Source of the DNA: Verrucomicrobiia bacterium
GTDB taxonomy: Bacteria; Verrucomicrobiota; Verrucomicrobiia; Limisphaerales; JADLHS01
Assembly (NCBI GenBank): GCA_023953615.1
Contig: JAMLJH010000001.1
Location: 785,360-849,359, forward strand
Length of the DNA stretch: 64,000 bases
Reading direction: 5' to 3'
In this document: in pieces, positions 1 to 8,585 of the stretch
Layout: the number at the start of each line of letters is the position of its first letter
Position numbering within the stretch: position 1 is the stretch's first letter
Made by a program: the position numbers and the translations under genes
Notes under the pieces: model-generated
The model's database searches: none
Told to the model about the DNA's origin: nothing
The model's input: the letters and a program-made list of their open reading frames with translations, nothing else

Positions 1-396
1 GAATCGCCGCTGGGGAAATGGCTCGACATTGTTGGCGATCAAATCGTGCATATCGGCGTGTTTGTGGCCATCGGCATTGGTCTGCATCGCGCCGGCAGCA
101 CCGCGCCGGTTTTGTGGCTGGCGGGCGCGGCGGCCGTCGGCGTGGTCATTTCATTCCTCATCGTCCTGCGCGGCCTGATGCAACCGGAAACGCACCGCAA
201 TTCCCGTTTGCAAAAACTGATTGATGCCACCACGAATCGCGATTTCTCCGTGCTGCTCCTGATTCTCGCCGGTCTCGGCAGACTGGACTGGTTTCTCTGG
301 CTCACCGCTGTCGGCGTGCAGGTGTTCTGGGTGCTCGCGCTGGGGTTGCAACTGCAACGCGCGCCCGGCGTCGCGCCGAACCAACCCACCTCGTGA
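1..396 (+). CDS. CDP-alcohol phosphatidyltransferase, C-terminal part (5' end outside window)
   Basis: The frame is open from base 1, so the gene begins outside the window. Codons 5, 9 and 13 give G-x3-D-x3-D, the last part of the CDP-alcohol phosphotransferase motif, which binds metal and forms the active site. Hydrophobic segments follow, as expected for a membrane enzyme that moves a phospho-alcohol from a CDP-alcohol to an acceptor. The first half of the motif is not in the window, so the substrate cannot be inferred. The stop overlaps the GTG start of the next gene (GTGA), indicating translational coupling. A flippase-like protein and a cytidylyltransferase-like enzyme follow, so a lipid or lipid-like product is likely. 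Confidence 0.75.
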   Translation, partial: ESPLGKWLDIVGDQIVHIGVFVAIGIGLHRAGSTAPVLWLAGAAAVGVVISFLIVLRGLMQPETHRNSRLQKLIDATTNRDFSVLLLILAGLGRLDWFLWLTAVGVQVFWVLALGLQLQRAPGVAPNQPTS

Positions 397-1412
397 AAAC
401 CATCCTGCGCTGGATTTTATTGCTGCTCGGTTTGAGCCTGTTTGGCTGGTTCATCTATCGCGCTGGACCGGCGGAGATTTGGGCGCATGTGCGCCAACTC
501 GGCTGGGCCGCGCCGCTCGTCCTGCTGCCTTATCTGGTGGTTTACGTTTTCGACACCTGGGGTTGGCAGCTTTCGTTTGGGAAATACGCCGGAGCGCCGC
601 CACGGTTTCTAACCCTGTTCCGCGTGCGTTGGGCGGGGGAAGCGGTCAACAACGTGATTCCTTCGGGCTACGTTGGTGGCGAAGCGGTGAAAGCTTATCT
701 ATTGCACCGACGCGGCGTGCCTGGCTTAACCTGCGGCACGAGCGTGGTGGCCTCCAAAACCTGCCAGGTGATTGCCCAGGTCGCCTTCATTGGATTGGGC
801 GCCTTGCTCGCGCTGCCCGTGCTGCCGCCGGATTCCGAAGCGCGACGCGGCATGTTTGTCATCACCATCATCGCGTTTGCGGTGGTCGTTTTGCTGTTGC
901 TGCTGCAACGACGCGGCATGTTCAGCACGGTGCAGGCGGTGCTGAAAAAGTTGTCGCTGCGCCTGAAAGTGCTGGAAAAGCACGAAGCCAACTTTCGGAA
1001 GCTGGATGACCAAGTGTATCAATTTTATCATTCCGACCGCTGGCGTTTCTTTCAAACCACGTTGGTGTATTTTCTCGGTTGGCTGGCGGACGCTTTGGAG
1101 ATTTTTGTCGTGTGCCACCTGCTCGGGCTGCCGTTATCCATCGCGGAAGCCGTCGCGATTGAAGCCTTCATCAGCGTGGCCAAGGCCATGGGGATTTTTG
1201 TGCCGGCCGCCTTGGGCGTGCAGGAATCGGGCGTGGTGCTGCTTTTCAAAATTTTTGTGCTGCCCATTCCGCTGGCGGTGACTTATGCCATTCTGCGTCG
1301 CGGCCGGGAGTTGTTCTACGTCCTCGTCGGCGGTATGCTGCTCTACACGGAAGGCGCTTCGCTGAGAAGCACTTTGGCCCAAGCGGCGCAGGAGGCATCC
1401 ACCAATCACTAA
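393..1412 (+). CDS. Lysylphosphatidylglycerol synthase TM region/UPF0104-family integral membrane protein (flippase-like)
   Basis: A 339-residue protein starting at a GTG that overlaps the previous stop. It has about eight hydrophobic helices and the family hallmark near residue 90, PSGYVGGEAVKAYLL, resembling the membrane half of MprF/AglD-type proteins. No soluble lysyl-transferase domain is attached, so it is the stand-alone membrane version. Such proteins are thought to move or bind polyprenyl or phospho-lipids. Its position between a CDP-alcohol phosphotransferase and a nucleotidyltransferase fits translocation of the lipid those enzymes make; this is inferred from context. Confidence 0.8.
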   Translation: MKTILRWILLLLGLSLFGWFIYRAGPAEIWAHVRQLGWAAPLVLLPYLVVYVFDTWGWQLSFGKYAGAPPRFLTLFRVRWAGEAVNNVIPSGYVGGEAVKAYLLHRRGVPGLTCGTSVVASKTCQVIAQVAFIGLGALLALPVLPPDSEARRGMFVITIIAFAVVVLLLLLQRRGMFSTVQAVLKKLSLRLKVLEKHEANFRKLDDQVYQFYHSDRWRFFQTTLVYFLGWLADALEIFVVCHLLGLPLSIAEAVAIEAFISVAKAMGIFVPAALGVQESGVVLLFKIFVLPIPLAVTYAILRRGRELFYVLVGGMLLYTEGASLRSTLAQAAQEASTNH

Positions 1413-1429
1413 ATCAAGCTGATCAAATC

Positions 1430-2185
1430 ATGCAAGCCATCATCTACGCCGCTGGAATCGGAATGCGTTTACAATCCGCGTTCGGTGAACGCCCCAAAAT
1501 CCTGCTCGAATTCGGCGGGCAAACTTTGTTGGCGCATCACCTGCAACACCTGCGCGCCGTCGGAGTTCAGCGGCTCACCATCGTCACCGGTTATCAGCAG
1601 CAACAAATCGCCGCATTGCTACCGGACCTGACCGCGCGCTACGGCCTCGCCATTCGTCAACTGGTCAATCCCGATTTCACCGAGGGCAGTGTGCTGAGCT
1701 TTGCCACTTCCATCCCCGTGCTGCAAACCATCGGCGCGAGCGACCGGGTGTTGCTGATGGATGGCGACGTGCTTTATCCAACCGTGTTTTTGCGCCGGCT
1801 GCTTGACGCACCCGCGCCCACTGCGCTGTTGATTGATCGGGAGTATTCCACCGCGGATGACGATCCGGTGCTGGTGCCGATTGCCAATGGCCGCCCGTTT
1901 GACTTCGTGAAGCAATGGCAGGGTCAGGCCGAACAAATCGGCGAGTCCATCGGTTTCTTCAAATTGGCGGGCGCGGACCTGCCGGAGTTGATCACGCTCA
2001 CGCAGCGGCTGAGCACGACCAACCGCAAGGCTTCCTATGACGACGTCCTGCGCCAACTGGTGCAGGACGGGCGATTCGGTCATGTGGATGTCACCGGCTT
2101 GCCGTGGACGGAAATTGATTTTCCCGGTGACGTCGAACGGGCGCGCGCCGAAGTGCTGCCGGCGATTGAGAAATTATCCGCATAA
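1430..2185 (+). CDS. NTP transferase, phosphocholine/inositol-phosphate cytidylyltransferase-like
   Basis: A 251-residue protein with a Rossmann-like nucleotidyltransferase fold. The N-terminus MQAIIYAAGIGMRL is the nucleotide-binding loop, PKILLEFGG follows as the lysine-containing segment, and LLMDGDVLYP near residue 107 supplies the metal-binding aspartates. The family makes CDP- or other NDP-activated alcohols and sugars. With the upstream CDP-alcohol phosphotransferase, CDP-activation of a polar head group is the best guess, but the alcohol cannot be read from sequence. The ATG lies 17 bases after the previous stop, consistent with one operon. The end resembles the EIDFPGDVERA tail common in LicC-like enzymes. 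Confidence 0.75.
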   Translation: MQAIIYAAGIGMRLQSAFGERPKILLEFGGQTLLAHHLQHLRAVGVQRLTIVTGYQQQQIAALLPDLTARYGLAIRQLVNPDFTEGSVLSFATSIPVLQTIGASDRVLLMDGDVLYPTVFLRRLLDAPAPTALLIDREYSTADDDPVLVPIANGRPFDFVKQWQGQAEQIGESIGFFKLAGADLPELITLTQRLSTTNRKASYDDVLRQLVQDGRFGHVDVTGLPWTEIDFPGDVERARAEVLPAIEKLSA

Positions 2186-2195
2186 GACAACCAGC

Positions 2196-2537
2196 ATGGC
2201 AACCGGGCCAGCAACCAATAAATCCGTCACGCGATTGTTTCCGTTCGTATTGAAGGCGCGGGTGTTGATCGTGGGCCGCGACACCCTGGCGCGGAGTAAA
2301 TCGCGGTTGCAATTCATTCTTGTCACCACCGACCTTTCGGAAAACAGCCGCACGCGAATTTTGCAGGACTACGCGCATTATCCCGTGGTGCAGCATTTCA
2401 CTTCGGCGGAACTGGAACAGTTTTTCGCGTTGCCGGGAACGAAGGTCGTTGGCTTCGCCAAATCCAGTCTGGCGCAATCCATCTATGCCGAGTTGAAACA
2501 GTATCGCCTCAACAAACCAGCGAAGTCGCAGCCGTAA
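2196..2537 (+). CDS. Ribosomal protein L7Ae-like RNA-binding protein
   Basis: A 113-residue protein. The ATG at 2196 is chosen because the open frame further upstream only overlaps the preceding gene in another frame. The segments LQFILVTTDLSENSRTRIL, YPVVQHFTSAELEQFF and TKVVGFAKSSLAQSI match the alternating alpha/beta pattern of the L7Ae/L30e/YlxQ superfamily, which binds kink-turn RNA. The gene starts 10 bases after the cytidylyltransferase stop, so it may be cotranscribed, although the functions appear unrelated. The RNA target is unknown. Confidence 0.65.
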   Translation: MATGPATNKSVTRLFPFVLKARVLIVGRDTLARSKSRLQFILVTTDLSENSRTRILQDYAHYPVVQHFTSAELEQFFALPGTKVVGFAKSSLAQSIYAELKQYRLNKPAKSQP

Positions 2538-2577
2538 AGCGACGGACTTCCCAATTTCAAGCTGCGGAGCAGCGCAA

Positions 2578-2830
2578 GACGGTAGCCCACGGCATCAGCC
2601 GTGGGAAAATGGCGGTTTTAGAACAAGCCTTGAAGGGGCGGCCGATTCAGGTGTGTGCCGACGATTTTCTGTCGCCCCTGGCGGAGCTTATGATTCATGC
2701 GACCGGGACCCCACAGCTTGCGCTGTGGGCTACCTTCTTATCGCGCCTCCGGCGCAGGGATTTGCGACGGTCATAGACCGCCGCTACAAGTTGCCGCGCC
2801 GAACCGTCGCTACAGCAGGTCAACGGATAA
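2578..2830. repeat. Cluster of palindromic intergenic repeats
   Basis: The 353-base gap between the L7Ae-like gene and lpxI holds no credible gene. It contains perfect hairpins: an 8-bp stem with a 4-base loop at 2586-2605 (CCCACGGC/GCCGTGGG), another at 2710-2729 (CCCACAGC/GCTGTGGG), and a shorter one near 2744-2756. The first two are joined to the words gtagcc or ggctac, so they look like two versions of one element with compensating stem changes. A function as terminator or REP-like element is possible. Confidence 0.6.
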
Positions 2831-2890
2831 AGACCTGATGGAAGTGCGCTCAAATTTTCGCCCACAATCGGTCGCTCTCAGTCGCACCCA

Positions 2891-3712
2891 TTAGCCAACG
2901 GTGGTGAGTGCCAGTTTGTGTCGGTTGGCCAGTTGAGCACAGATTTCCTGTTCCAAAATCAGACTGCGATTGGATTCAAAGGCGAGAACCGTGATGCCAG
3001 CTTGTGCGCAGGTTTCCAAAGTCTTCGGTCCAATGCACGGCACGTCAAAGCGCATATCGTGTCCAAGCTTGGCGACTTTGATGGCCACGCCGCCGCCGTT
3101 TTTCCCGGCGAGTTGTCCCCCGCGCAGCAGGCAGTTGTCCGTGCCCTCAAAACCTTCCACGGCCAGCACTGTGCCTTCTTTGACCACCACCAACTGCCCG
3201 ATCTCGAGTCGCGAAATTTCCTTGGCAATGCGAAAACCAAACGTCACGTCGGCCTCTTGCTCGGAGGTCAATGGGCGTCCGAGTCGGAATCCCGCTCCGG
3301 GCATGAGCGGTTGCAGCCAGGGTTCGGCTTCGATCAAAGTGACGCCGTCTTTTTTCAACTCGTCGGCGATGGCGCCAAAAATCGTGTGTGCGTTGCGTTC
3401 CTTGAGTCGCAACAAAACGCCCATGGCGCGCAGGTCGGGGCGCACATCAAACAAGTTCTTTGGCGCGATCTGGCCGAGCATCACGCATTGAGTCACTGCG
3501 CGATCCGTGAGCGCGGCAATCATTTTGGAGAGTTGTCCGACTTTCACCCACACCATGTCGTCCACCAGCGCCGCCAGCTCCGGATCGGTTTCTCCCTCGA
3601 AGCCGACGGCGACGATGCGCTTCACCCCCAGGCGCCGAGCCTGACGGGCAAAGAGCAGCGGCAAAGTGCGGTTGCCGGCCAACAGACCGATGGTTTCCGG
3701 AGTCGTTGTCAT
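2891..3712 (-). CDS. lpxI: UDP-2,3-diacylglucosamine pyrophosphatase LpxI
   Basis: A 273-residue protein matching LpxI (DUF1009) along its length. It starts with a glycine-rich IGLLAGNRTLP segment, and the C-terminal half includes VEGFEGTDNCLLRGG, KNGGGVAIKVAK and MRFDVPCIGPKTLE, the most conserved stretch of the family. LpxI hydrolyses UDP-2,3-diacylglucosamine to lipid X and UMP in lipid A synthesis, at the inner face of the membrane. It replaces LpxH in many lineages outside the gammaproteobacteria. The gene stands alone and is convergent with the upstream operon. Its presence implies a lipopolysaccharide-type outer membrane. Confidence 0.9.
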   Translation of the reverse strand: MTTTPETIGLLAGNRTLPLLFARQARRLGVKRIVAVGFEGETDPELAALVDDMVWVKVGQLSKMIAALTDRAVTQCVMLGQIAPKNLFDVRPDLRAMGVLLRLKERNAHTIFGAIADELKKDGVTLIEAEPWLQPLMPGAGFRLGRPLTSEQEADVTFGFRIAKEISRLEIGQLVVVKEGTVLAVEGFEGTDNCLLRGGQLAGKNGGGVAIKVAKLGHDMRFDVPCIGPKTLETCAQAGITVLAFESNRSLILEQEICAQLANRHKLALTTVG

Positions 3713-3902
3713 CGTGATGATGCCTCGTTTGCGAACATGCTTGACCTATTAAAAGGCAAGCGGGGTCGGTTGTAAACCTTCGCGGAAAACGGAGGGGCGG
3801 GTAAAGAACACGAAGCGTGGCGGCATTGGTCTTTAAGCTGCTTGCGTTTATGACCTCAACGGGCAAGCCCGGTCGTATGCTTGCTGATTTCAACAGAGCA
3901 CA

Positions 3903-5621
3903 ATGACGAAGGCGGAATTAATAACACTACCGGCAGACGCCGTGGATTCGACGGAAGCGCCCGAATTGGTTGTCCCGCAACCACCAGATTTTATTCTGCG
4001 CGAGCGCCGAACCCTATTGTTGGCGATACTGGCCAGCACCATCCTGGGGGCGCTGCTGACGCTGTCCTTCAACGCCGAAGATTTCCTGCTGCTGGATGAC
4101 GGTCACGACTTCTTGGCGGCAATCTCCAACTGGCAGTGGTGGGGCATGGCGGCTGTGTTCGGCTTCGGGTTGTTTTTGGCTTCCGTGGTCTGGCTGGTGA
4201 TGTTTCGGCTGCGCCGAATCTGGATTGAGGCGCAACAGCAGGCTTGGGTGGAAGCGGAACTGAAGGCGGATCGGCTGCGGATTCAAATCGTCGAGAAAAC
4301 CACCATCGAGGAGCACTTGATCAAACGCCGTCGCGAACTGGAAGCGGCGGTGGCGACGTTGACTCGAACCAACGAGGAAATCCGCGAGGAACTGAATCGC
4401 CGTAAACGGAACGAACGTACCATCGTGATGCAGAGCCAGCACCTGGCCGCCAGCAAAGACGTGTTGCAAATTCACGTGCAGGCGCGCTCGCAGCAGTTGC
4501 AAAAATTACAGCGCCAATATGAATTGATTCTGAACGCCGCCGGCGAAGGTATTTGCGGCGTGGATGAAACCGGCAAGATCACCTTTGTCAATCCCGCCGC
4601 CGCGCGGCTCATGGGGTTGGAGGTGGAAAAGATGGTCGGGCAAAGTGAAGCGGCGCTGTTTGGCGACTCGTTTCCAGGGAATACCACCATTACTTCCAAC
4701 CCAGCCACCAGTCAGCCCAATGAGGTGACCTTGATGCGCGGAGACAAGGCCACGTTCACCGCTGAATTCTTACGTTCTCAAATCACTGAAAATGACCGCC
4801 CCGTCGGTCGGGTGGTCTTGTTCAAGGATATTACGGAACGCAAACAGGCGGCGGAGGCGCTGGAAGAGAAAGCGGCTGAATTGGCCCGCTCCAATGCCGA
4901 ACTCGAACAGTTCGCCTTCGTGGCTTCCCACGATTTACAGGAGCCGCTGCGAAAAATCCGCGCGTTTGGCGACCGATTGAAAACGAAGTGTGGCAACGCC
5001 CTGCCCACCGAAGGCGCGGATTACCTTGCCCGCATGCAAAACGCCGCCGTCCGTATGCAGACGCTGATTGCCGATTTGCTTACATTTTCACGCGTCATCA
5101 GCCGGACCGATCCCTTCGTGGAAGTGGATTTGAACGGACTGGTTCGCGAAGTGTTGGGCGATCTGGAGGTGCAAATCGAAAAAACTGGAGCCACGGTCAA
5201 GGTGGGCGAATTGCACCGGATCGAAGCGGACCCGATGCAACTTCGACAATTGCTACAGAATTTGATCGGCAACGCGCTTAAGTTCCAGGCACCAGGAGTG
5301 AAGCCCTGCGTGGAAATCAATGCCCAGGTCCTTCCATCCGCGGAGGATTGCAGCTCCACCGGACCGATTTGCGAATTGACGGTGAAGGACAACGGCATTG
5401 GCTTTGAGGAGAAATATCTGGAGAAAATTTTTGCCGTTTTCCAACGCCTGCACAATCGTCAGGAATACGAGGGGACGGGTATTGGACTGGCGGTTTGTCG
5501 GCGCATCACGGAGCGGCATGGCGGGAGCATCACCGCTCGCAGTCAGTTGGGTCAGGGCGCGACGTTCATTGTGCGCTTGCCGGTCAAACCCGCCAAACGG
5601 AGAAAAAATCTGAGTTTATGA
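3903..5621 (+). CDS. Membrane sensor histidine kinase with PAS domain
   Basis: A 572-residue kinase. Two membrane helices lie near residues 38-55 and 80-101, separated by only about 25 residues, so there is little extracytoplasmic sensor domain. A long charged coiled coil follows (about 105-205), then a PAS domain (about 205-315), then the dimerisation domain with phospho-acceptor H343 in SHDLQEPLRK. The ATP-binding domain shows N-box LIGNALKF, DNGIGF and TGIGLAVCRR. The H-box resembles phytochrome-like kinases, and the next gene is a small Rcp1-like receiver. Its stop overlaps that gene's start (ATGA), so the two are probably made together. The signal is unknown. Confidence 0.9.
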   Translation: MTKAELITLPADAVDSTEAPELVVPQPPDFILRERRTLLLAILASTILGALLTLSFNAEDFLLLDDGHDFLAAISNWQWWGMAAVFGFGLFLASVVWLVMFRLRRIWIEAQQQAWVEAELKADRLRIQIVEKTTIEEHLIKRRRELEAAVATLTRTNEEIREELNRRKRNERTIVMQSQHLAASKDVLQIHVQARSQQLQKLQRQYELILNAAGEGICGVDETGKITFVNPAAARLMGLEVEKMVGQSEAALFGDSFPGNTTITSNPATSQPNEVTLMRGDKATFTAEFLRSQITENDRPVGRVVLFKDITERKQAAEALEEKAAELARSNAELEQFAFVASHDLQEPLRKIRAFGDRLKTKCGNALPTEGADYLARMQNAAVRMQTLIADLLTFSRVISRTDPFVEVDLNGLVREVLGDLEVQIEKTGATVKVGELHRIEADPMQLRQLLQNLIGNALKFQAPGVKPCVEINAQVLPSAEDCSSTGPICELTVKDNGIGFEEKYLEKIFAVFQRLHNRQEYEGTGIGLAVCRRITERHGGSITARSQLGQGATFIVRLPVKPAKRRKNLSL

Positions 5622-6073
5622 ACCGAGATCGGAATTACTTGATCCTGATGGCGGAGGATGACGCCGATGATCGGCTGTTGGTGCAGGATGCCTTTGCGGA
5701 ATGTGGCGCGACGGACGCCGTTCGCTTCGTGACGGACGGTGAAGAACTGGTGGATTATCTGCTTCGCCGCGGCCGCTATGAACCCGAGGGCGAATCGCCG
5801 CGTCCGGATTTGATTTTGTTGGATTTAAACATGCCGCGCAAAGACGGCCGGGAAGCGCTGAAGGAGATTCGCGCGCACGCGGCGTTGCGCGGGGTGCCGG
5901 TGGTGGTTTTCACCACTTCACGCGCCCACACCGATATCACCCGCGTTTATGATTTGGGCGCGAATTCATTCGTGACCAAACCCGCGGAGTTTGACGAGCT
6001 GGTCAGCACGATTTCGCAGCTTACCGGCTATTGGTTTCGCACGGTTGAACTTCCTTCCACCTCTTGCGTATGA
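5618..6073 (+). CDS. Single-domain response regulator (CheY/Rcp1-like)
   Basis: A 151-residue stand-alone receiver. It begins LILMAEDDADDRLL, with acidic metal-binding residues. The likely phosphorylation site is D69 in LLDLNMPRKDG, and the conserved lysine is K121 in FVTKPAEF. There is no output domain. Both ends overlap neighbours by ATGA, so it sits as the middle gene of a tightly coupled phosphorelay between the PAS kinase and the hybrid kinase. It probably shuttles phosphate between them or acts on a separate target, as Rcp1-type regulators do with phytochrome-like kinases. Confidence 0.9.
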   Translation: MNRDRNYLILMAEDDADDRLLVQDAFAECGATDAVRFVTDGEELVDYLLRRGRYEPEGESPRPDLILLDLNMPRKDGREALKEIRAHAALRGVPVVVFTTSRAHTDITRVYDLGANSFVTKPAEFDELVSTISQLTGYWFRTVELPSTSCV

Positions 6074-8499
6074 GTGAAACGGCCGCCATCCGGGTTTTGG
6101 TCGTCGAAGATGACGACGAGGATTTCTTTCTAACGAGCGAACTGCTCAAAGAAATCCGGCGGCCGAAATTTTCCATTGCGCGCGCTCGAAATTTTGATGA
6201 AGGGCTGCAGGCCATGGCCGCCAACTGCCAGGATGTTTGTCTGATGGATTTCCGGCTGGGCGGTCATGACGGCATCGAATTATTGCAAGCCGCCCGGGCC
6301 GCCGGCGCCGAAGCGCCGGTGATTCTGCTGACCGGTGCGGCGGGGGCGGACGCGGATCACGCGGCGATGAAAGCGGGCGCCGCGGATTTCCTGGTCAAAG
6401 GTGAAATTGAAGCGCCGCAGTTGGAGCGCACGCTGCGCTACGCCATTGAGCGGAAACGCGCGGCATCAGCGGCGGCTTTCGAGCAAGCCCGGCTCGCCGC
6501 GTTTGGCATGCAGGTGGGTTTGGCGTTGACCCGGCGCGCGCCCTTGCCCGAGGTGATGGAAAAATGCGCGGAAAGCATGTGCCAATACCTCAATGTTTCA
6601 TTGGCGCAAGTCTTGACGTTTGAAACCGACAAGGCGGGTTTTGAACAGCAGGCCAGCGTGGGCACGAAGGCTGATGAATTGCCGTTCCTGTCGCAATGCC
6701 TTGATCTCGCCACTTTGAAAGCCGGCCGTCCCGTCTGGAGCGCTTCGCTGGAACAAAGTTCGCCCCCCGCGTTGGCCGCAGCGTTGCAGCAGGCGGAGAT
6801 CAAGTCGTGCGCCGCTTATCCGCTGATGATGGAGGAGCAGTTGGTCGGCGCGCTGGCGGTTTATTCGCAGGAGCGGCTGCCGGAGACCGTTCTGCAGGAG
6901 TTGGGTTCGGTCGCCAATGGCATTGCATTGTGCATTCAGCGCAAACGCGCCGAGGCGCAAGCCGAGAGATTGGCCGCGTTCCCGCGCGTCAATCCCAATC
7001 CGATTCTTGAACTGACCAATGCGGGTGAAATCAGTTACGCCAATGAAGCCGCGCACGCGCTGTTGCGCTCGTTGAATAAAAAGCATCTGCTGGAAATTCT
7101 GCCGGCGAACCTGCGCGCGATTGTGGCCGGATGCGTCGGGAGCGGAAACAAACATTCCGACGAACTGGTGGTCATTGCCAAGCGCACCATCAGTTGGTCA
7201 TTTCTGCCGGTGCCGGAAATTCGCGGGGTGCATTGCTACGGTGTGGATATCACCGAGCGACTCAATCTCGAGGCGCAGTATCGCCACGCGCAAAAACTGG
7301 AGTCGGTGGGGCAGGTGGCGGCGGGCATCGCTCACGATTACAACAACATCCTCACGGTGATTCAAGGGTATGCTGATTTCGCGTTGCCGCTGGCAGGCAC
7401 CGACGCGCAATTGATCACTTCACTGAAGCAAATCTCCGGCGCCTCGCGCCGCGCGGCGGCCTTGACCCGGAAATTACTGACGTTCAGTCAAAAGCAGATC
7501 ATTCAGACCAAACCACTCGATCTCAACGCGGTGCTGGCGGATTTCGGCAAAATGCTGCCGCGCTTGCTGGGTGAGGACATTGCGCTGGAAATCACCACGG
7601 CCTCGGGACTGCCCGCCATCCAGGCCGACGTCGGAATGATCGAGCAGGTCATCATGAACCTGGTGGTCAATGCGCGCGACGCGATGCCGAAAGGCGGTCG
7701 GTTGACCATCATCACGAGCCTCGCGGAGATCAACGAGGATTACGTGCGGCGGCATGTGGAAGCGCGCACCGGACGCTTTCTCAGCATCAGTTTTCGCGAT
7801 ACCGGCTGCGGCATGGACGCGGACACGATGGTCCGCATCTTTGAACCTTTCTTCTCCACCAAGGGAGCGGATCGCGGGTCGGGCCTCGGTCTGGCCACGG
7901 TGCAGGGCATCGTGAAGCAACACCAGGGTTGGATTGAAGTCACCAGCGCGATCAACGCCGGTTCGACGTTCCGCATTTTATTTCCCGCGTTGCCGAGTGC
8001 GGTGGTCGAAACCGATGATCGGGACGAAACCGTTATCATGGCGCGGAGCGGGCGCGAGACCGTGCTGCTGGTCGAGGACGAGCCGGAACTGCGGGAATTG
8101 GTGGCCACTGTGTTGCGCAGTTGCCATTACCGGGTCTTCGAGGCGAAGAGTGGCGTTCAGGCGTTGCAAATCTGGCAGGAACAACAGGGGCGAATTGATC
8201 TGCTCCTGACCGACATGGTCATGCCCGGCGGGATCAGCGGTTCAGAACTCGCCCGTCGGCTGCGCGCGCACAAATCCGATCTGCGCGTCATCTACAGCAG
8301 CGGTTACAGTTCCGAAATTATCGGCAGCAATCTCAACGAAAATAATTTCGATTTTCTGCCCAAACCGTACCGCGCGCCGCAATTGGTCATGCGCGTTCGC
8401 AAGAGCTTGGATGCTCCGCCGGCACCCATCTTTGAAACGGCGATGATTCGCCGCCCTCGCGAGGCCGAAACTTCACCCGAGCCGGTGCTGACGGTGTAA
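6070..8499 (+). CDS. Hybrid histidine kinase REC-GAF-PAS-HisKA-HATPase-REC
   Basis: A soluble protein of 809 residues. The ATG at 6070 is preferred to an in-frame TTG at 6064 because it forms an ATGA overlap with the previous stop. Domains in order: receiver with D60 (CLMDFRLGG) and lysine in FLVKGE, GAF-like region (about 150-300), PAS-like region (about 305-400), kinase core with H422 in GIAHDYNNIL, ATP-binding motifs NLVVNARDAM, DTGCGMD and GSGLGLATV, and a C-terminal receiver with D715 (LLLTDMVMPGG). An N-terminal receiver on the kinase suggests it receives phosphate from the coupled upstream genes. It has no DNA-binding output. Confidence 0.9.
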   Translation: MSETAAIRVLVVEDDDEDFFLTSELLKEIRRPKFSIARARNFDEGLQAMAANCQDVCLMDFRLGGHDGIELLQAARAAGAEAPVILLTGAAGADADHAAMKAGAADFLVKGEIEAPQLERTLRYAIERKRAASAAAFEQARLAAFGMQVGLALTRRAPLPEVMEKCAESMCQYLNVSLAQVLTFETDKAGFEQQASVGTKADELPFLSQCLDLATLKAGRPVWSASLEQSSPPALAAALQQAEIKSCAAYPLMMEEQLVGALAVYSQERLPETVLQELGSVANGIALCIQRKRAEAQAERLAAFPRVNPNPILELTNAGEISYANEAAHALLRSLNKKHLLEILPANLRAIVAGCVGSGNKHSDELVVIAKRTISWSFLPVPEIRGVHCYGVDITERLNLEAQYRHAQKLESVGQVAAGIAHDYNNILTVIQGYADFALPLAGTDAQLITSLKQISGASRRAAALTRKLLTFSQKQIIQTKPLDLNAVLADFGKMLPRLLGEDIALEITTASGLPAIQADVGMIEQVIMNLVVNARDAMPKGGRLTIITSLAEINEDYVRRHVEARTGRFLSISFRDTGCGMDADTMVRIFEPFFSTKGADRGSGLGLATVQGIVKQHQGWIEVTSAINAGSTFRILFPALPSAVVETDDRDETVIMARSGRETVLLVEDEPELRELVATVLRSCHYRVFEAKSGVQALQIWQEQQGRIDLLLTDMVMPGGISGSELARRLRAHKSDLRVIYSSGYSSEIIGSNLNENNFDFLPKPYRAPQLVMRVRKSLDAPPAPIFETAMIRRPREAETSPEPVLTV

Positions 8500-8585
8500 G
8501 GTTTGGCGTTGCGAATTACGAAAGGGGTTCTCTCCTCCGTTCCTCCGGCGCTGTGTCACTTCAAACTGCGGGAAGAGCACTCGAT

